A stretch of 64,000 nucleotides of DNA from Foetidibacter luteolus (GTDB lineage: Bacteria > Bacteroidota > Bacteroidia > Chitinophagales > Chitinophagaceae), in the NCBI RefSeq assembly GCF_009650435.1, contig NZ_VVIP01000047.1:1-64000 (forward strand). Reading direction: 5' to 3'. This document shows positions 43,015 to 51,864 of this stretch, one piece after another (within the stretch, counting starts at the first letter, position 1; each line of letters begins with the position of its first letter). The notes below the pieces were generated by a model that was not told where the DNA came from, did not search any database, and was given only the letters and a program-made list of their open reading frames with translations. A program made the position numbers and the translations under genes.

Positions 43015-44409
43015 ATGAGCGACAACGCTAACAATACAACCACACATGCGGCATTATCCAAAAAGTTTAATGCAGATGAACCCCGTGTTGACTGGCATGA
43101 TGAAACATTGTGGTTTGTACGCTCCAAAAGAGATAAGGCGGCCAATGCATTGCCTGAGTGGGAGGAGTTGCGGGAAACCGCTTCGCAGATAAAGAATAAT
43201 GTGCTCAGCAACATGAGCGGGTACCTTCAGCAGTTTGAAGAAAAAGCCAGGCAAAATGGTATGGTTATCCACTGGGCGCCGGATGCAAAAGCACACAATG
43301 AAATTGTACTCTCTATATTGAAGCGCCATGGTGTTGACAGGATGGTGAAGAGCAAATCAATGCTTACAGAAGAATGCCATCTTAACCAGTATCTGCAGCA
43401 AAACGGTGTTGAAGTAATAGATACAGACCTGGGCGAACGCATTGTGCAAATGCGGCAGGAGCCGCCCAGCCACATTGTGTTACCGGCCATACATTTAAAA
43501 AAGCAGGATGTAAGCGATACCTTTCACGAACACCTGCATACAGAAAAAGGCAACAATGATCCGCAGTTTTTAACCAATGCTGCAAGGCTGCATTTAAGGG
43601 AAAAATTTCTTACAAGAAAAGCAGCTTTAACAGGCGTAAACTTCGCCATTGCAGAAACAGGCGAGTTTGTTGTTTGCACCAACGAAGGCAATGCGGATAT
43701 GGGCGCCCATCTTGCCGATGTGCATATAGCCTGCATGGGGTTTGAAAAAATAATACCCCAGCGTAAACACTTAGGTGTGTTCCTAAGGCTGTTGGCAAGA
43801 AGCGCCACCGGTCAGCCTGTTACAACTTATAGCAGCCATTTTAAAAAGCCGCGGCAGGGGCAGGAAGTGCACATTGTAATTGTTGACAATGGCCGCAGCA
43901 CACAACTTGGCAGAAAAGATTTTCGCAATTCATTAAAATGCATACGCTGCGCGGCTTGTTTTAACACGTGCCCCGTTTACAGAAGAAGCGGCGGCCATAG
44001 TTATCACACCGCTATTGCCGGGCCTATCGGTTCAATACTGGCGCCTAACCTTGATATAAAGCAGTATGCTGACCTGCCTTTCGCATCCACGCTTTGCGGT
44101 TCCTGCAGCAATGTTTGCCCGGTTAAAATTGATATACACGATCAGCTATACAAATGGCGGCAGGTTATTGGTAAACAAGGTTATGCCGGCAAAGCAAAGG
44201 CCATCAGCATGCAGGGCATGGCTTTTACGCTGGCGCATCCTTCCATGTACAAAGTGGCTGGCAAGGCTGGCAGGTGGTTTTTGAGAAACACGCCGTTCCT
44301 GCTTAACAACAAGCTAAACCCCTGGTACCACCAGCGGGAAATGCCTGCTTCGCCAAAAGAGTCTTTTGCAGATTGGTACAAAAAGAACCGCCAACCTAAC
44401 AATGAGTGA
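43015..44409 (+). CDS. lutB: L-lactate utilisation iron-sulfur protein LutB
   Basis: A 464-residue protein with an N-terminal LUD domain (about 65-300) and two ferredoxin-like cluster motifs: CIRCAACFNTCPVY at about 305-318 and CGSCSNVCPVKI at about 360. A C-terminal DUF3390-like region follows. It is the electron-transferring subunit of the LutABC complex. The 124-bp gap upstream is filled with stuttering GTGAGTGG and CCAGTAACTTGCAA units. Its stop codon overlaps an ATG (44402) that no longer leads into lutC (see the family C repeat). Confidence 0.95.
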   Translation: MSDNANNTTTHAALSKKFNADEPRVDWHDETLWFVRSKRDKAANALPEWEELRETASQIKNNVLSNMSGYLQQFEEKARQNGMVIHWAPDAKAHNEIVLSILKRHGVDRMVKSKSMLTEECHLNQYLQQNGVEVIDTDLGERIVQMRQEPPSHIVLPAIHLKKQDVSDTFHEHLHTEKGNNDPQFLTNAARLHLREKFLTRKAALTGVNFAIAETGEFVVCTNEGNADMGAHLADVHIACMGFEKIIPQRKHLGVFLRLLARSATGQPVTTYSSHFKKPRQGQEVHIVIVDNGRSTQLGRKDFRNSLKCIRCAACFNTCPVYRRSGGHSYHTAIAGPIGSILAPNLDIKQYADLPFASTLCGSCSNVCPVKIDIHDQLYKWRQVIGKQGYAGKAKAISMQGMAFTLAHPSMYKVAGKAGRWFLRNTPFLLNNKLNPWYHQREMPASPKESFADWYKKNRQPNNE

Positions 44410-44426
44410 GAATAATTTTTTTATCA

Positions 44427-44545
44427 GGGGGTGCCCCCAAGCTGCGCAAGGGGTCGGGCTTTCCGCTCATACTCCGGCACAGGGCCAATACACAGGGCCT
44501 TCACCGGGGTATCCACTTCAATCCCTCACCCAAGGTGTAACCTGC
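44427..44545 (+). repeat. Family C dispersed repeat between lutB and lutC
   Basis: The element starts with the palindrome GGGGGTGCCCCC (44427-44438), continues GCGCAAGGGGTCGGGCTTTC, and ends CAATCCCTCACCC. Other copies lie at 60786-60907 (reverse) and 63476-63600. It separates lutC from lutB by 200 bp where coupled genes would be expected. Confidence 0.85.
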
Positions 44546-44609
44546 TTAATTTTTTGCAGGCAGCTTTAATTTTTTAGTTTAAAGTAACTTCAATCGCCTT
44601 CTTACAACA

Positions 44610-45236
44610 ATGAGCATCGCAAACAATACAACAGGTTTACAAAGCCCCCCTTCAGGGGATGGGAGTGCCATTTTACAGGCCATCAAGGCCAATCAGCCGG
44701 CCCCTGTTGCGCTGGTAGAGATACCTGCTTTCACCCCTTTTTTTGATGATGTGGTTGCTAAATACATGGAGGTACTGACAGCAATTGGCGGAGATGTTTA
44801 CCTTGTTAACAGTAATGAAGAGATCATCGAAAAAATAAAACTACAGTTTCCGGGTGCGGGGCGCATTGTTTCATTCTGCGCAGAGTTTGCAGGTATAGCC
44901 GAAGAAAAAACTCCCGGTTCAAGTGCGCATAGCTATGAAAATGTGGATGTGTTTATCATGAAGCCTGCTCTTGCTGTTGCGGAAAACAGTGCCGTTTGGA
45001 TTACTGATAACGATGTGCCGGTTCGTGTACTTCCCTTTATAGCACAAAGCGTGGTAGCGATAATACGCCGGCAGGATATTGTAGCCACCATGCACCATGC
45101 CTACGATAAAATAGCTGACGTAGATTATGGTTTCGCCACTTTTATCGCTGGTCCTTCCAAAACCGCCGATATTGAGCAGTCTCTTGTATTGGGCGCCCAC
45201 GGCCCTAAAACCATGACGGTATTTATACAGCAGTAA
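44610..45236 (+). CDS. lutC: L-lactate utilisation protein LutC
   Basis: A 208-residue LUD-domain protein. It has the alpha/beta fold of LutC/YkgG: VDVFIMKPALAVAENSAVWI (the conserved Glu-Asn/Ser region), PFIAQSVVAIIRRQDIV, and GPSKTADIEQSLVLGAHGPKTMTVFI at the C-terminus. The last motif is the family signature. It is the third component of LutABC and the final gene of the rhamnose/lactate operon. Its stop codon lies within the 5' arm of the terminator. Confidence 0.95.
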   Translation: MSIANNTTGLQSPPSGDGSAILQAIKANQPAPVALVEIPAFTPFFDDVVAKYMEVLTAIGGDVYLVNSNEEIIEKIKLQFPGAGRIVSFCAEFAGIAEEKTPGSSAHSYENVDVFIMKPALAVAENSAVWITDNDVPVRVLPFIAQSVVAIIRRQDIVATMHHAYDKIADVDYGFATFIAGPSKTADIEQSLVLGAHGPKTMTVFIQQ

Positions 45237-45265
45237 AGCCGCTGAACAAGCGGCTTTACTGCTGT
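45227..45265 (+). terminator. Terminator of the rhamnose/lut operon
   Basis: A perfect 17-bp stem (45227-45243 and 45249-45265) with a GAACA loop overlaps the lutC stop codon and is followed by a T-rich stretch. The opposite-strand gene 45272-45439 ends just beyond, so it can serve both directions. Confidence 0.9.
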
Positions 45266-45271
45266 ATAGCT

Positions 45272-45439
45272 TTAATAATTTTTCTTTTGTTGTCCAGGTG
45301 CAAAAGGTTTTGCGGATTTGCTGCCTGATATTTTTTTAGCCTGGCCCGGAGGCATGCCATGCGGGTGTGCTTTATGGGTACAGGCCGCCATCATATACGC
45401 CGCAAACAACGCTGCCCAAATAAGTTTCGGTCCATTCAT
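45272..45439 (-). CDS. Small lipoprotein with HPHGMPPGQAKK motif
   Basis: The protein is 55 residues from the ATG at 45437-45439 (MNGPKLIWAALFAAYMMAAC), with a lipobox AAC and a short basic tail containing HPHGMPPGQAKKISGSKS and FAPGQQKK. Longer frames upstream add residues without a signal and are rejected. Similar short Bacteroidota proteins are sometimes labelled 'quinol oxidase subunit 4', a name with no support in this context. It stands alone after the rhamnose operon, converging on its terminator. Confidence 0.65.
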   Translation of the reverse strand: MNGPKLIWAALFAAYMMAACTHKAHPHGMPPGQAKKISGSKSAKPFAPGQQKKNY

Positions 45440-45595
45440 ATCATTGAATTTTATACCCGAAGTACAAATACTGTTCCATACATTCAATTGGCAAATGGTG
45501 GTGCCTTCTATTTCAGGACATGACATATCATTCCTTGTTCCTTATTCGATATTTCCCCATCCGGGTCTGAAAAGATGCCTAATGAACCGAACGAT

Positions 45596-45645
45596 AAAGT
45601 GATTGCGACGCAACGAAGTCGCCATGAAATACTATCGCTGGTAGC
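45596..45645 (-). repeat. Family B-related repeat, reverse orientation
   Basis: GTGATTGCGACGCAACGAAG, GTCGCCATGAAATACTATC and GCTGGTAGCC match the other short reverse copies. The rest of the 374-bp gap 45440-45813 holds low-complexity CATCCCACATCATACATCT-type units at 45664-45705 and the leader of the next gene. Confidence 0.6.
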
Positions 45646-45813
45646 CAAATTTTAAATGGTGAAGACATATCCATCGTACATCCCACATCATACATCTAAC
45701 ATAGAAAGGTACTTCACTCTTTGTACTTTGCCTATCTTTTCCGTTAAACGAAAGTTGTAATTGATTATGCTACCCGCTGGTTTTGTAAATTTGCATCACA
45801 AAATATTTGCATC

Positions 45814-46158
45814 ATGGAAATGGCGGTTTCTGCTCCTGTATCTTTTACTGAGGGCGCTGTGGTTGAAATTAAAAGACTGATGAACGCTGACGGGTTTGAC
45901 AGAAATCAAAAACTTCGTGTTGGTGTAAAAGGCGGCGGTTGCAGCGGCCTTAGCTATGTGCTTGGTTTTGATGAACAGCAACCCGATGACCAGTTGTTTG
46001 ACATTGAGGGTATACCCTGTGTAATGAACAAAGCCCACGAATTATACCTGTACGGTATGGAGATTGACTGGCAGGAAGGGCTTAACAATCGTGGCTTTAC
46101 TTTTAAAAATCCCAACGCTTCATCATCCTGCGGTTGCGGAACTTCATTTGCAGTATAA
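45814..46158 (+). CDS. Iron-sulfur cluster carrier (IscA/HesB family)
   Basis: This 114-residue A-type carrier protein has the three conserved cysteines in GGGCSGLSY and SSCGCGTSF, and the typical LRVGVKGGGCSG and GFTFKNPNASSSCGCG context. A-type carriers deliver Fe-S clusters to apoproteins. Monocistronic, with a bidirectional terminator 22 bp after the stop. No isc or suf genes are adjacent. Confidence 0.95.
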   Translation: MEMAVSAPVSFTEGAVVEIKRLMNADGFDRNQKLRVGVKGGGCSGLSYVLGFDEQQPDDQLFDIEGIPCVMNKAHELYLYGMEIDWQEGLNNRGFTFKNPNASSSCGCGTSFAV

Positions 46159-46180
46159 AGTAAAAACTTATGTAAATAAC

Positions 46181-46213
46181 AAAGCCTGCGCAATAAGTGC
46201 AGGCTTTGCTTTT
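46181..46213. terminator. Bidirectional terminator
   Basis: Arms AAAGCCTGC (46181-46189) and GCAGGCTTT (46199-46207) around CGCAATAAGT-type loop sequence are followed by a T-rich run on the plus strand. It separates the convergent IscA-like and DUF6600 genes. Confidence 0.85.
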
Positions 46214-46217
46214 TGTT

Positions 46218-47504
46218 TTACCTGGGTTTGCGGTTGTTGTTAACCTTAGCTGGTGGCGGAGGTAATTTCCGCTGATTATTTGGCATAACATTTCGTTGAG
46301 GCCTGTCGTTGCGTTGCATTTGATAGTTTGGGCGGTTGTTGTTTTGCCGCCTGTCAAAACTATTGTTGGGCCGGTTGCGGTTTTGTTCCTGTAAAGTCCT
46401 GTTCCTTTGTTGCCATTCACGCATACGTTCGTCATTCTTCTGGCGGTTTTCATTTTGCCTGTTGTTAAAGTTCCTGTCAGGGGCTTGCTCAACCCTGTCC
46501 GCTGGCCTTAACTGCGGGTTAGGTTTAACCCAGGGGTTTTTATCAGGTAAATTGTTATTCCTGTTCCTGTCGTTATTCTGCTGTGGGGTTTGCCCCGGTT
46601 GCTGGTAAGTTCTGCCTGGCCTGTTGTTGCGCACATCATTGCGGTTGTTGTAGTTCCTGTCGTTGTTGTTGTTATTCCTGTTAACATCGGCATTACGGTT
46701 ACCGTTGTTGTAGTTACGGTTACCCATGGGCCGGTAAATTTGTATGTTATTGCCACGCTCAACGGTACGGCCGGGTTTAGCAGAACGTTCAATGCGCATT
46801 TGTTGAATACGGCCGCCTGTATATCTTTCTACGTCACGCCTGTTGGGCCCGCTTACAAACCTTGTATTGCGGTAAACATTGGTGTTATTGATAATGGTTG
46901 TATTGTTAATGATGGTAACGTTGCGGCCCCTGTCGTAACAATAGTTTCTGAAGTTATGATTGTTCATATAACGCTGCGGTAAAAATACCCAGCGGTCGTA
47001 TGGCATGGCATTGCCAAAAGAAACGCCAACACTTATGTTTATGCCAGGTGCAAGCGGCGCCCATCCATATGCATCGCCACCGCCACGCCATGCCACCCAG
47101 GCCGGTGCCCACTGGTAGCCTGGCACCCAAAACCAGCCGCCATATCCTGCATCAAAAGCCCAACGCCCATAGTGAAAAGGCGCCCAGCCCCAATTGTAAT
47201 CACTAACCCAGGTCCAGCCATAGTTTGTATATGCCCAGTGGCCGCCGGAGTAGTAGGGCCTGAAGCCTGCTTCATTACATACCCATACACGCCCGTAAGA
47301 TGGGTTGTTTACCCATCGCCCATAAGGGCTTAACTCACTGTAAAAAGAATTGAAATCCACCTCTTCGCCCTGCGGGGCGTTGTAATCGTCGTCGTAAACA
47401 TCATCATACACTACCTGGGCCGCTGCCTCCTTTGATGTTGTACATGAAATGGTGGTAAGCAAAACAACCGCTGCAAATGACAATGACGTGTAATAGCTTT
47501 TCAT
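46218..47504 (-). CDS. DUF6600/YXWGXW-repeat lipoprotein with Asn/Arg-rich tail
   Basis: The protein is 428 residues from the ATG at 47504 (MKSYYTSLSFAAVVLLTTISC, a lipoprotein signal); an in-frame ATG 16 codons upstream is rejected because it precedes the signal. The first half has tryptophan/glycine/tyrosine repeats (GHWAYTNYGWTWVSDYNWGWAPF, YGRWAF, PGYQWAPAWVAW) typical of DUF6600 proteins. The second half is an extremely Asn/Arg/Gln-rich disordered tail (about 260-428). The function is unknown; a surface or matrix role is plausible. Monocistronic. Confidence 0.88.
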   Translation of the reverse strand: MKSYYTSLSFAAVVLLTTISCTTSKEAAAQVVYDDVYDDDYNAPQGEEVDFNSFYSELSPYGRWVNNPSYGRVWVCNEAGFRPYYSGGHWAYTNYGWTWVSDYNWGWAPFHYGRWAFDAGYGGWFWVPGYQWAPAWVAWRGGGDAYGWAPLAPGINISVGVSFGNAMPYDRWVFLPQRYMNNHNFRNYCYDRGRNVTIINNTTIINNTNVYRNTRFVSGPNRRDVERYTGGRIQQMRIERSAKPGRTVERGNNIQIYRPMGNRNYNNGNRNADVNRNNNNNDRNYNNRNDVRNNRPGRTYQQPGQTPQQNNDRNRNNNLPDKNPWVKPNPQLRPADRVEQAPDRNFNNRQNENRQKNDERMREWQQRNRTLQEQNRNRPNNSFDRRQNNNRPNYQMQRNDRPQRNVMPNNQRKLPPPPAKVNNNRKPR

Positions 47505-47732
47505 GGCCAAATATTTATTTATGAACGAATGTTCGTTACGGATAAGTATCAAGTATTAATCCATTTTGACAGGCTACCGTAACTTTATCATTCCTTTGAC
47601 GGGCGGCTGGTTTTTAGTTTGTTAACCCCTTGTAAATAATAACAATTGTTCGCTTTTGTTAACAACCTTTTGGCAAATCATCCCTTTATAAAATCAAGTG
47701 TATATTGCTGCCTGAAAAACCTGTTACGGCAG

Positions 47733-48932
47733 ATGATGACAAATTGTATCAAGCATTTTTCTCGTTACATTCTTTATTTGATAGTTATTTTCTTAAGCCC
47801 CGGCCGTTTACAGGCGCAACAGTATTTAAGCACCTCAAGCCTGGTAAAGCGTATCCAGCAACTGCAGGTTACCCGCGATAGCTTTTTTTCTCCCGGTATG
47901 TTCGAAAGTTACCGGCGTTATCACAAAAAAAAAGATGCATATAAGCCAGATGACAATATTTTTTTTACTGCTATAGCCTTGTTTGCGTTGCAGCAATTAA
48001 AGAACGATTTGCCGGCAGAGCAGCAGTTGCAGGTAGAGGCTATTGTTGAAAAAGGTGTACAGCCATTTAACAAGTATGTAAGGGCTGGTACCGGCTACAC
48101 TTATAATTTCTGGCAAACAGATACCCCGGTTATTTTTCCGAACAGCGGCTTTTTAAACTGGTTTAACAAAAGCAATTCTATGCCGGATGACGCGGACGAT
48201 ACGGTAATGATGCTAATGGCCATGCAGGCTGCAGATTCAACGGCAAAAAAGGTGCATGCCCTTTTGCAGCAGCATGCCAATCTGTATAAAAAGAAAATAA
48301 AGAACACGTTTAAAGAGTACCGTAACATAGCCGCTTATTCTACCTGGTTTGGCAAAAAAATGCCAATAGATTTTGATGTTTGTGTACTTACCAACATCCT
48401 TTATTTTGTAAACAGCTATGGGTTGCCATGGAGCCATGCAGACTCAGCCAGTGCAGAGTTAATGCGCCGCATTATTGTTAACAGACATTATTTAAGCAAA
48501 GCGCCTTATGTATCGCCGCATTATAACCGTCCCCAGGTTATACTATACCACTTTGCCAGGTTGCTTGGCCGCTATTCTATACCTGCGCTGGATAGTTTAA
48601 AGCCCCGGCTTATCAGCGATGCACGGGCCTTGCTCCAAAGCAGCACAGAATTTATGGATAAGGTAATTTTAAACACGGCTTTAATAAGGCTTGGCGCAGC
48701 ACCGGAGCAGGTGGCCATTGAAGCAGACCTTTCTTTCAACTACATAGAAGATACAGGCTTTTGTTTTTTTATCGGCGATATCGCCACTTACCTGCCCAAC
48801 TTCTTCCGCAAATTTTTTGCCTCTACCGGTTTGGGCAAGTTTTATTTTTATGCCCCGGCTTACAATGATGTGTTGTTGCTGGAATATTTGGTTGAGCAGC
48901 AGCGATATGATAGCCGTAATGGGCCCAGGTAA
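47733..48932 (+). CDS. Exported alpha-helical protein with a DxDDT motif, function unknown
   Basis: The protein is 399 residues from the ATG at 47733 (a second ATG follows at once); the frame runs upstream only to a TTG, which would place 29 residues before the signal. Signal sequence: HFSRYILYLIVIFLSPGRLQAQ. The mature part is mainly helical and contains MPDDADDTVMMLMAM at 150-164, with Asp153, Asp155 and Asp156 forming DxDD. It then has a repeated pattern of paired helices (MPIDFDVCVLTNILYFVNSYGLPW). DxDDT is the acid motif of class II terpene cyclases on an alpha/alpha-toroid, but export and length argue against a standard cyclase. Monocistronic, preceded by an AT-rich leader. Confidence 0.7.
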   Translation: MMTNCIKHFSRYILYLIVIFLSPGRLQAQQYLSTSSLVKRIQQLQVTRDSFFSPGMFESYRRYHKKKDAYKPDDNIFFTAIALFALQQLKNDLPAEQQLQVEAIVEKGVQPFNKYVRAGTGYTYNFWQTDTPVIFPNSGFLNWFNKSNSMPDDADDTVMMLMAMQAADSTAKKVHALLQQHANLYKKKIKNTFKEYRNIAAYSTWFGKKMPIDFDVCVLTNILYFVNSYGLPWSHADSASAELMRRIIVNRHYLSKAPYVSPHYNRPQVILYHFARLLGRYSIPALDSLKPRLISDARALLQSSTEFMDKVILNTALIRLGAAPEQVAIEADLSFNYIEDTGFCFFIGDIATYLPNFFRKFFASTGLGKFYFYAPAYNDVLLLEYLVEQQRYDSRNGPR

Positions 48933-49050
48933 GGGCAAGTGGGGGAGTGGTAAATGGTAAGTAGAGAGATGCTAGAAATTCATAATCGGTCCTCACATCT
49001 AACATTCCGTATCCTCATCATCATACCTGCTATATTGCTACTTTTGCCGT

Positions 49051-50058
49051 GTGAAACAGGTAACCATTTTAGCCATAGAATCATCCTGCGATGAAACTTC
49101 CGCCGCCGTATGTTTGGAGGGGAAGATATTGTCCAACTTTATTGCTAACCAAAGCGTGCACGAAAAGTATGGCGGTGTTGTGCCGGAACTTGCCAGCCGT
49201 GCCCACATGCAAAATATAGTGCCGGTGGTAGATGCAGCACTTAAGGAAGCCAAATGCCGGTTACAGGATGTGGATGCAGTCGCCTTTACCCAATCTCCTG
49301 GTTTAATAGGCAGTTTGCTGGTAGGGGCACAGTTTGCAAAATCACTGTCACTTGCGCTTGGTAAACCACTTATCGCGGTGCACCACATGCAGGCGCATGT
49401 GTTGGCCAACCTGATTGATGACCGGCGGCCTGCTTTTCCCTTTCTATGCCTTACAGTAAGCGGGGGGCATACGCAGGTAGTACTCGCAGAATCTCCGTTA
49501 AGCTTAAAGGTGATAGGGGAATCTATAGACGATGCTGCCGGCGAGGCTTTTGATAAAAGCGCCAAGCTGCTGGGCCTTCCTTATCCCGGGGGTCCTTTAA
49601 TTGATAAATATGCCAAACAGGGAAATCCATTAGCTTTCAAATTTGCCGAGCCCCAGATACCTGAACTGAACTTTTCTTTCAGTGGGGTAAAGACTTCCGT
49701 TTTATATTTTCTGCAGGACAGGCAAAGGGAAGACCCTCAGTTTATAGAAAAAAACCTGGCCGATTTATGTGCCTCCGTTCAGCATACCATTGTGCAGGTG
49801 CTGATGAAAAAGCTGAAGAAAGCGGTTAAGCAAACCGGCGTTAACCGTGTTTGTATTGCCGGCGGTGTAAGCGCTAACAGCGGGCTTCGCAATGCGTTGC
49901 AGCAAACCGGCGAACAACTGGGCTGGCAAACATTTATACCTGCATTTCAGTATTGCACGGATAATGCGGGCATGATTGCGATTACGGCGTATTACAAATA
50001 CCTCGCCGGTGAGTTTGCGGCGCTTGATATAAGCCCGGCGGCAAGAGCGGAATGGTGA
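49051..50058 (+). CDS. tsaD: tRNA N6-adenosine threonylcarbamoyltransferase TsaD
   Basis: A 335-residue TsaD/Kae1 protein, starting at GTG (VKQVTILAIESSCDETSAAV). It has the metal-binding HHMQAHVLA histidines, CLTVSGGHTQ, IDDAAGEAFDKSAKLLGLPYPGGP, and the late Asp in QYCTDNAGMIA. It transfers the threonylcarbamoyl group to A37 of ANN-decoding tRNAs, with TsaB and TsaE encoded elsewhere. Length is that of the family. The upstream gap has only short GTGGGGGAGTGG-like units. Confidence 0.97.
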   Translation: MKQVTILAIESSCDETSAAVCLEGKILSNFIANQSVHEKYGGVVPELASRAHMQNIVPVVDAALKEAKCRLQDVDAVAFTQSPGLIGSLLVGAQFAKSLSLALGKPLIAVHHMQAHVLANLIDDRRPAFPFLCLTVSGGHTQVVLAESPLSLKVIGESIDDAAGEAFDKSAKLLGLPYPGGPLIDKYAKQGNPLAFKFAEPQIPELNFSFSGVKTSVLYFLQDRQREDPQFIEKNLADLCASVQHTIVQVLMKKLKKAVKQTGVNRVCIAGGVSANSGLRNALQQTGEQLGWQTFIPAFQYCTDNAGMIAITAYYKYLAGEFAALDISPAARAEW

Positions 50059-50142
50059 CAGAGGAGAGGTTGTCACAAAAGCACGGAAGTTTAATAATAA
50101 TAGAGAATCAGGCGAATCAGTAAAATTAGCATAAATCGTGGT

Positions 50143-50226
50143 CTGCTGCCCAATGCACAGAACGATGAATTCCGAAGTTTCGGAACGACGCAACCAGGTC
50201 GCCATGAAATACCGTCAGCCCGCCAC
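50143..50226 (-). repeat. Family B-related repeat, reverse orientation
   Basis: The sequence around CGAAGTTTCGGAACGACGC, CAGGTCGCCATGAAATACC and AGCCCGCCACCAAAAAAAC parallels the copies at 26685-26745 and 45596-45645. It lies between the converging tsaD and kinase genes. Confidence 0.6.
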
Positions 50227-50247
50227 CAAAAAAACAGGAAACTCACA

Positions 50248-51762
50248 TCAGGGAAGAACAGTTGCAGAAATAGTATCCAACATTTTCATTTCTTCTTTCA
50301 GGTTATGGTACAACCTCTGGTAAACGGTAAACAATTGCCTGTAAAAAGCATGTCTTTCTTCGCCGGGTTGATATACTGTGCCTTCAGATGCCAACTGCAG
50401 TGCGCCGGTAAGATTGTTGGCCAACCCCGTTGCGTGCATGGCTACTGCGGCAGCGCCGATGGCAGAAGCGTCGGCCACATCGTTCACCACTATTTTTTTT
50501 CCAAAAATATCTGCCATTACCTGCACCCAGAATGTTGATTGTATAAATCCGCCACTGGCATAAACCAGTTCAACCTCATCTTTAAGGCTACCCATGGATG
50601 TAAAGATATCATAGAGGGCAAAACAGGTTGCTTCCACCACGGCACGGGCCAGGTGGTTCTGTTTATGCTGGCTGGTGAGGCCCGCGAAAACACCTCTCGC
50701 CCTTGCATCCCAAACAGGCGCCCTTTCGCCGTTAATATAAGGCAGGAACAAAAGTCCGCCGGCGCCCGCCGGGGCAGTTTCGGCCAGTTGCAACACTTCG
50801 TTATAGCTGCCGGGGCTTTCCTTGTGATTAAGCATGTTTTCAATAAACCATTCCAGTACATTGCCGCCGTTGTTGGATGGGCCGCCGGTGATGAACAGGT
50901 TATCCGCAAGCACATAATTAAACAGGCTGTTAAAGCTCTGGCTATAGGGTTGTTGGGTACCCAGCCTTATAGCACCGCTGGTACCGATGGTGAGGGCAAG
51001 TTTGGTACTGTCAATAGCGCCGCAGCCCAGGTTGGCCAGGCAGCCGTCGCTGCTGCCAACAACAAAAGGTACATCGCGGTTAAGCTGGAAGAGCTGCCGG
51101 TATTTTGGCAGCATAGCGGTTTCGGTATGTGTAATATCAACAGGCTTAGAAAGCTGGTTGGCAGTAATGCCTGTAAGGGCAAGCGCATCGGGGTTCCAGT
51201 TCCTGCTGTAAATATCGAACAGCCCTGTTGCAGACGCGATGGAATAATCTATTACATAGCTGCCAAACAGGTTAAAGAAAATATATTCTTTAAGGCCAAT
51301 GAATTTATGGGCCTTGCCAAATAATGCAGGTTGTGTACGCTTTAACCATAACAGCTTGCATAAGGGCGTCATGGAGTGTATGGGCGGGCCCGTGCGGCTA
51401 TAAATTTTCAGGGCCGCATCCTTGTTGGCAAGCAACATTTCTGCATCAGCGGCACTGCGTGTGTCCGCCCAGGTAATTATGTTGGTAAGCGGGCTGCCGT
51501 TTGCATCAACTGCCATAAGGCCATGCATGGCGGCACTGAAGCTAACGGCGCCAATAAGGCTGTCGCTATCGTACGTAAATGCTTGTTGCAGCAAACCTGT
51601 AACTGCCTGCAGCATGGCTTCCGCTTCTTGCTCATGCTGTCCTTTTTCTTTGCTGATAAAAGGGGAGGGGGCCTGCCATTTTTTGATAACATCTCCCCTT
51701 GTATTAATGATAACCGCCTTGCAATGTGTGGTGCCTAAGTCTAATGCCAGTATGTGTTGCAT
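50248..51762 (-). CDS. FGGY carbohydrate kinase (gluconokinase-like)
   Basis: The protein is 504 residues from the ATG at 51762, where MQHILALDLGTTHCKAVIIN forms the phosphate-1 motif; 28 upstream in-frame residues are rejected. Other motifs: AAMHGLMAVD, IITWADTRS, VGSSDGCLANLGCGAIDS, IGTSGAIRLGT (phosphate 2), GALGFLPYINGER-like GGLLFLPYINGERAP, and ASGGFIQSTFWVQVMADI. The sequence most resembles the gluconokinase/xylulokinase branch. It diverges from a GMC sugar dehydrogenase with only 102 bp between starts, which supports a role in an oxidised-sugar pathway such as gluconate. The exact substrate is uncertain. Confidence 0.88.
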   Translation of the reverse strand: MQHILALDLGTTHCKAVIINTRGDVIKKWQAPSPFISKEKGQHEQEAEAMLQAVTGLLQQAFTYDSDSLIGAVSFSAAMHGLMAVDANGSPLTNIITWADTRSAADAEMLLANKDAALKIYSRTGPPIHSMTPLCKLLWLKRTQPALFGKAHKFIGLKEYIFFNLFGSYVIDYSIASATGLFDIYSRNWNPDALALTGITANQLSKPVDITHTETAMLPKYRQLFQLNRDVPFVVGSSDGCLANLGCGAIDSTKLALTIGTSGAIRLGTQQPYSQSFNSLFNYVLADNLFITGGPSNNGGNVLEWFIENMLNHKESPGSYNEVLQLAETAPAGAGGLLFLPYINGERAPVWDARARGVFAGLTSQHKQNHLARAVVEATCFALYDIFTSMGSLKDEVELVYASGGFIQSTFWVQVMADIFGKKIVVNDVADASAIGAAAVAMHATGLANNLTGALQLASEGTVYQPGEERHAFYRQLFTVYQRLYHNLKEEMKMLDTISATVLP

Positions 51763-51864
51763 GTTTGTTAACAGATGAACACCGAAAATAGAAAAAGCAT
51801 TTAGCATTTCGTATAAAGTATTACATTCACGCTTCCTTTCTTTCACTCTAACGAATTATAATTT
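51763..51864. promoter_or_regulatory. Short divergent promoter region
   Basis: Only 102 bp separate the FGGY kinase start (minus) and the GMC oxidoreductase start (plus), so both promoters must lie here. I could not fix -7/-33 boxes by eye. Confidence 0.5.

Noticed and set aside
31289..45236. Classical SusC/SusD polysaccharide utilisation locus
   Set aside because: No SusC-like receptor with barrel or SusD lipoprotein lies in or near the rhamnose genes; the plug protein at 6923 is far away and barrel-less.
45272..45439. Quinol oxidase subunit 4
   Set aside because: The name circulates for similar short lipoproteins, but there are no oxidase genes here and the protein has no membrane segment beyond its signal.
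47733..48932. Calling the DxDDT protein a terpene cyclase
   Set aside because: It has a signal peptide, is short for the family and no isoprenoid genes are nearby; only the motif is reported.
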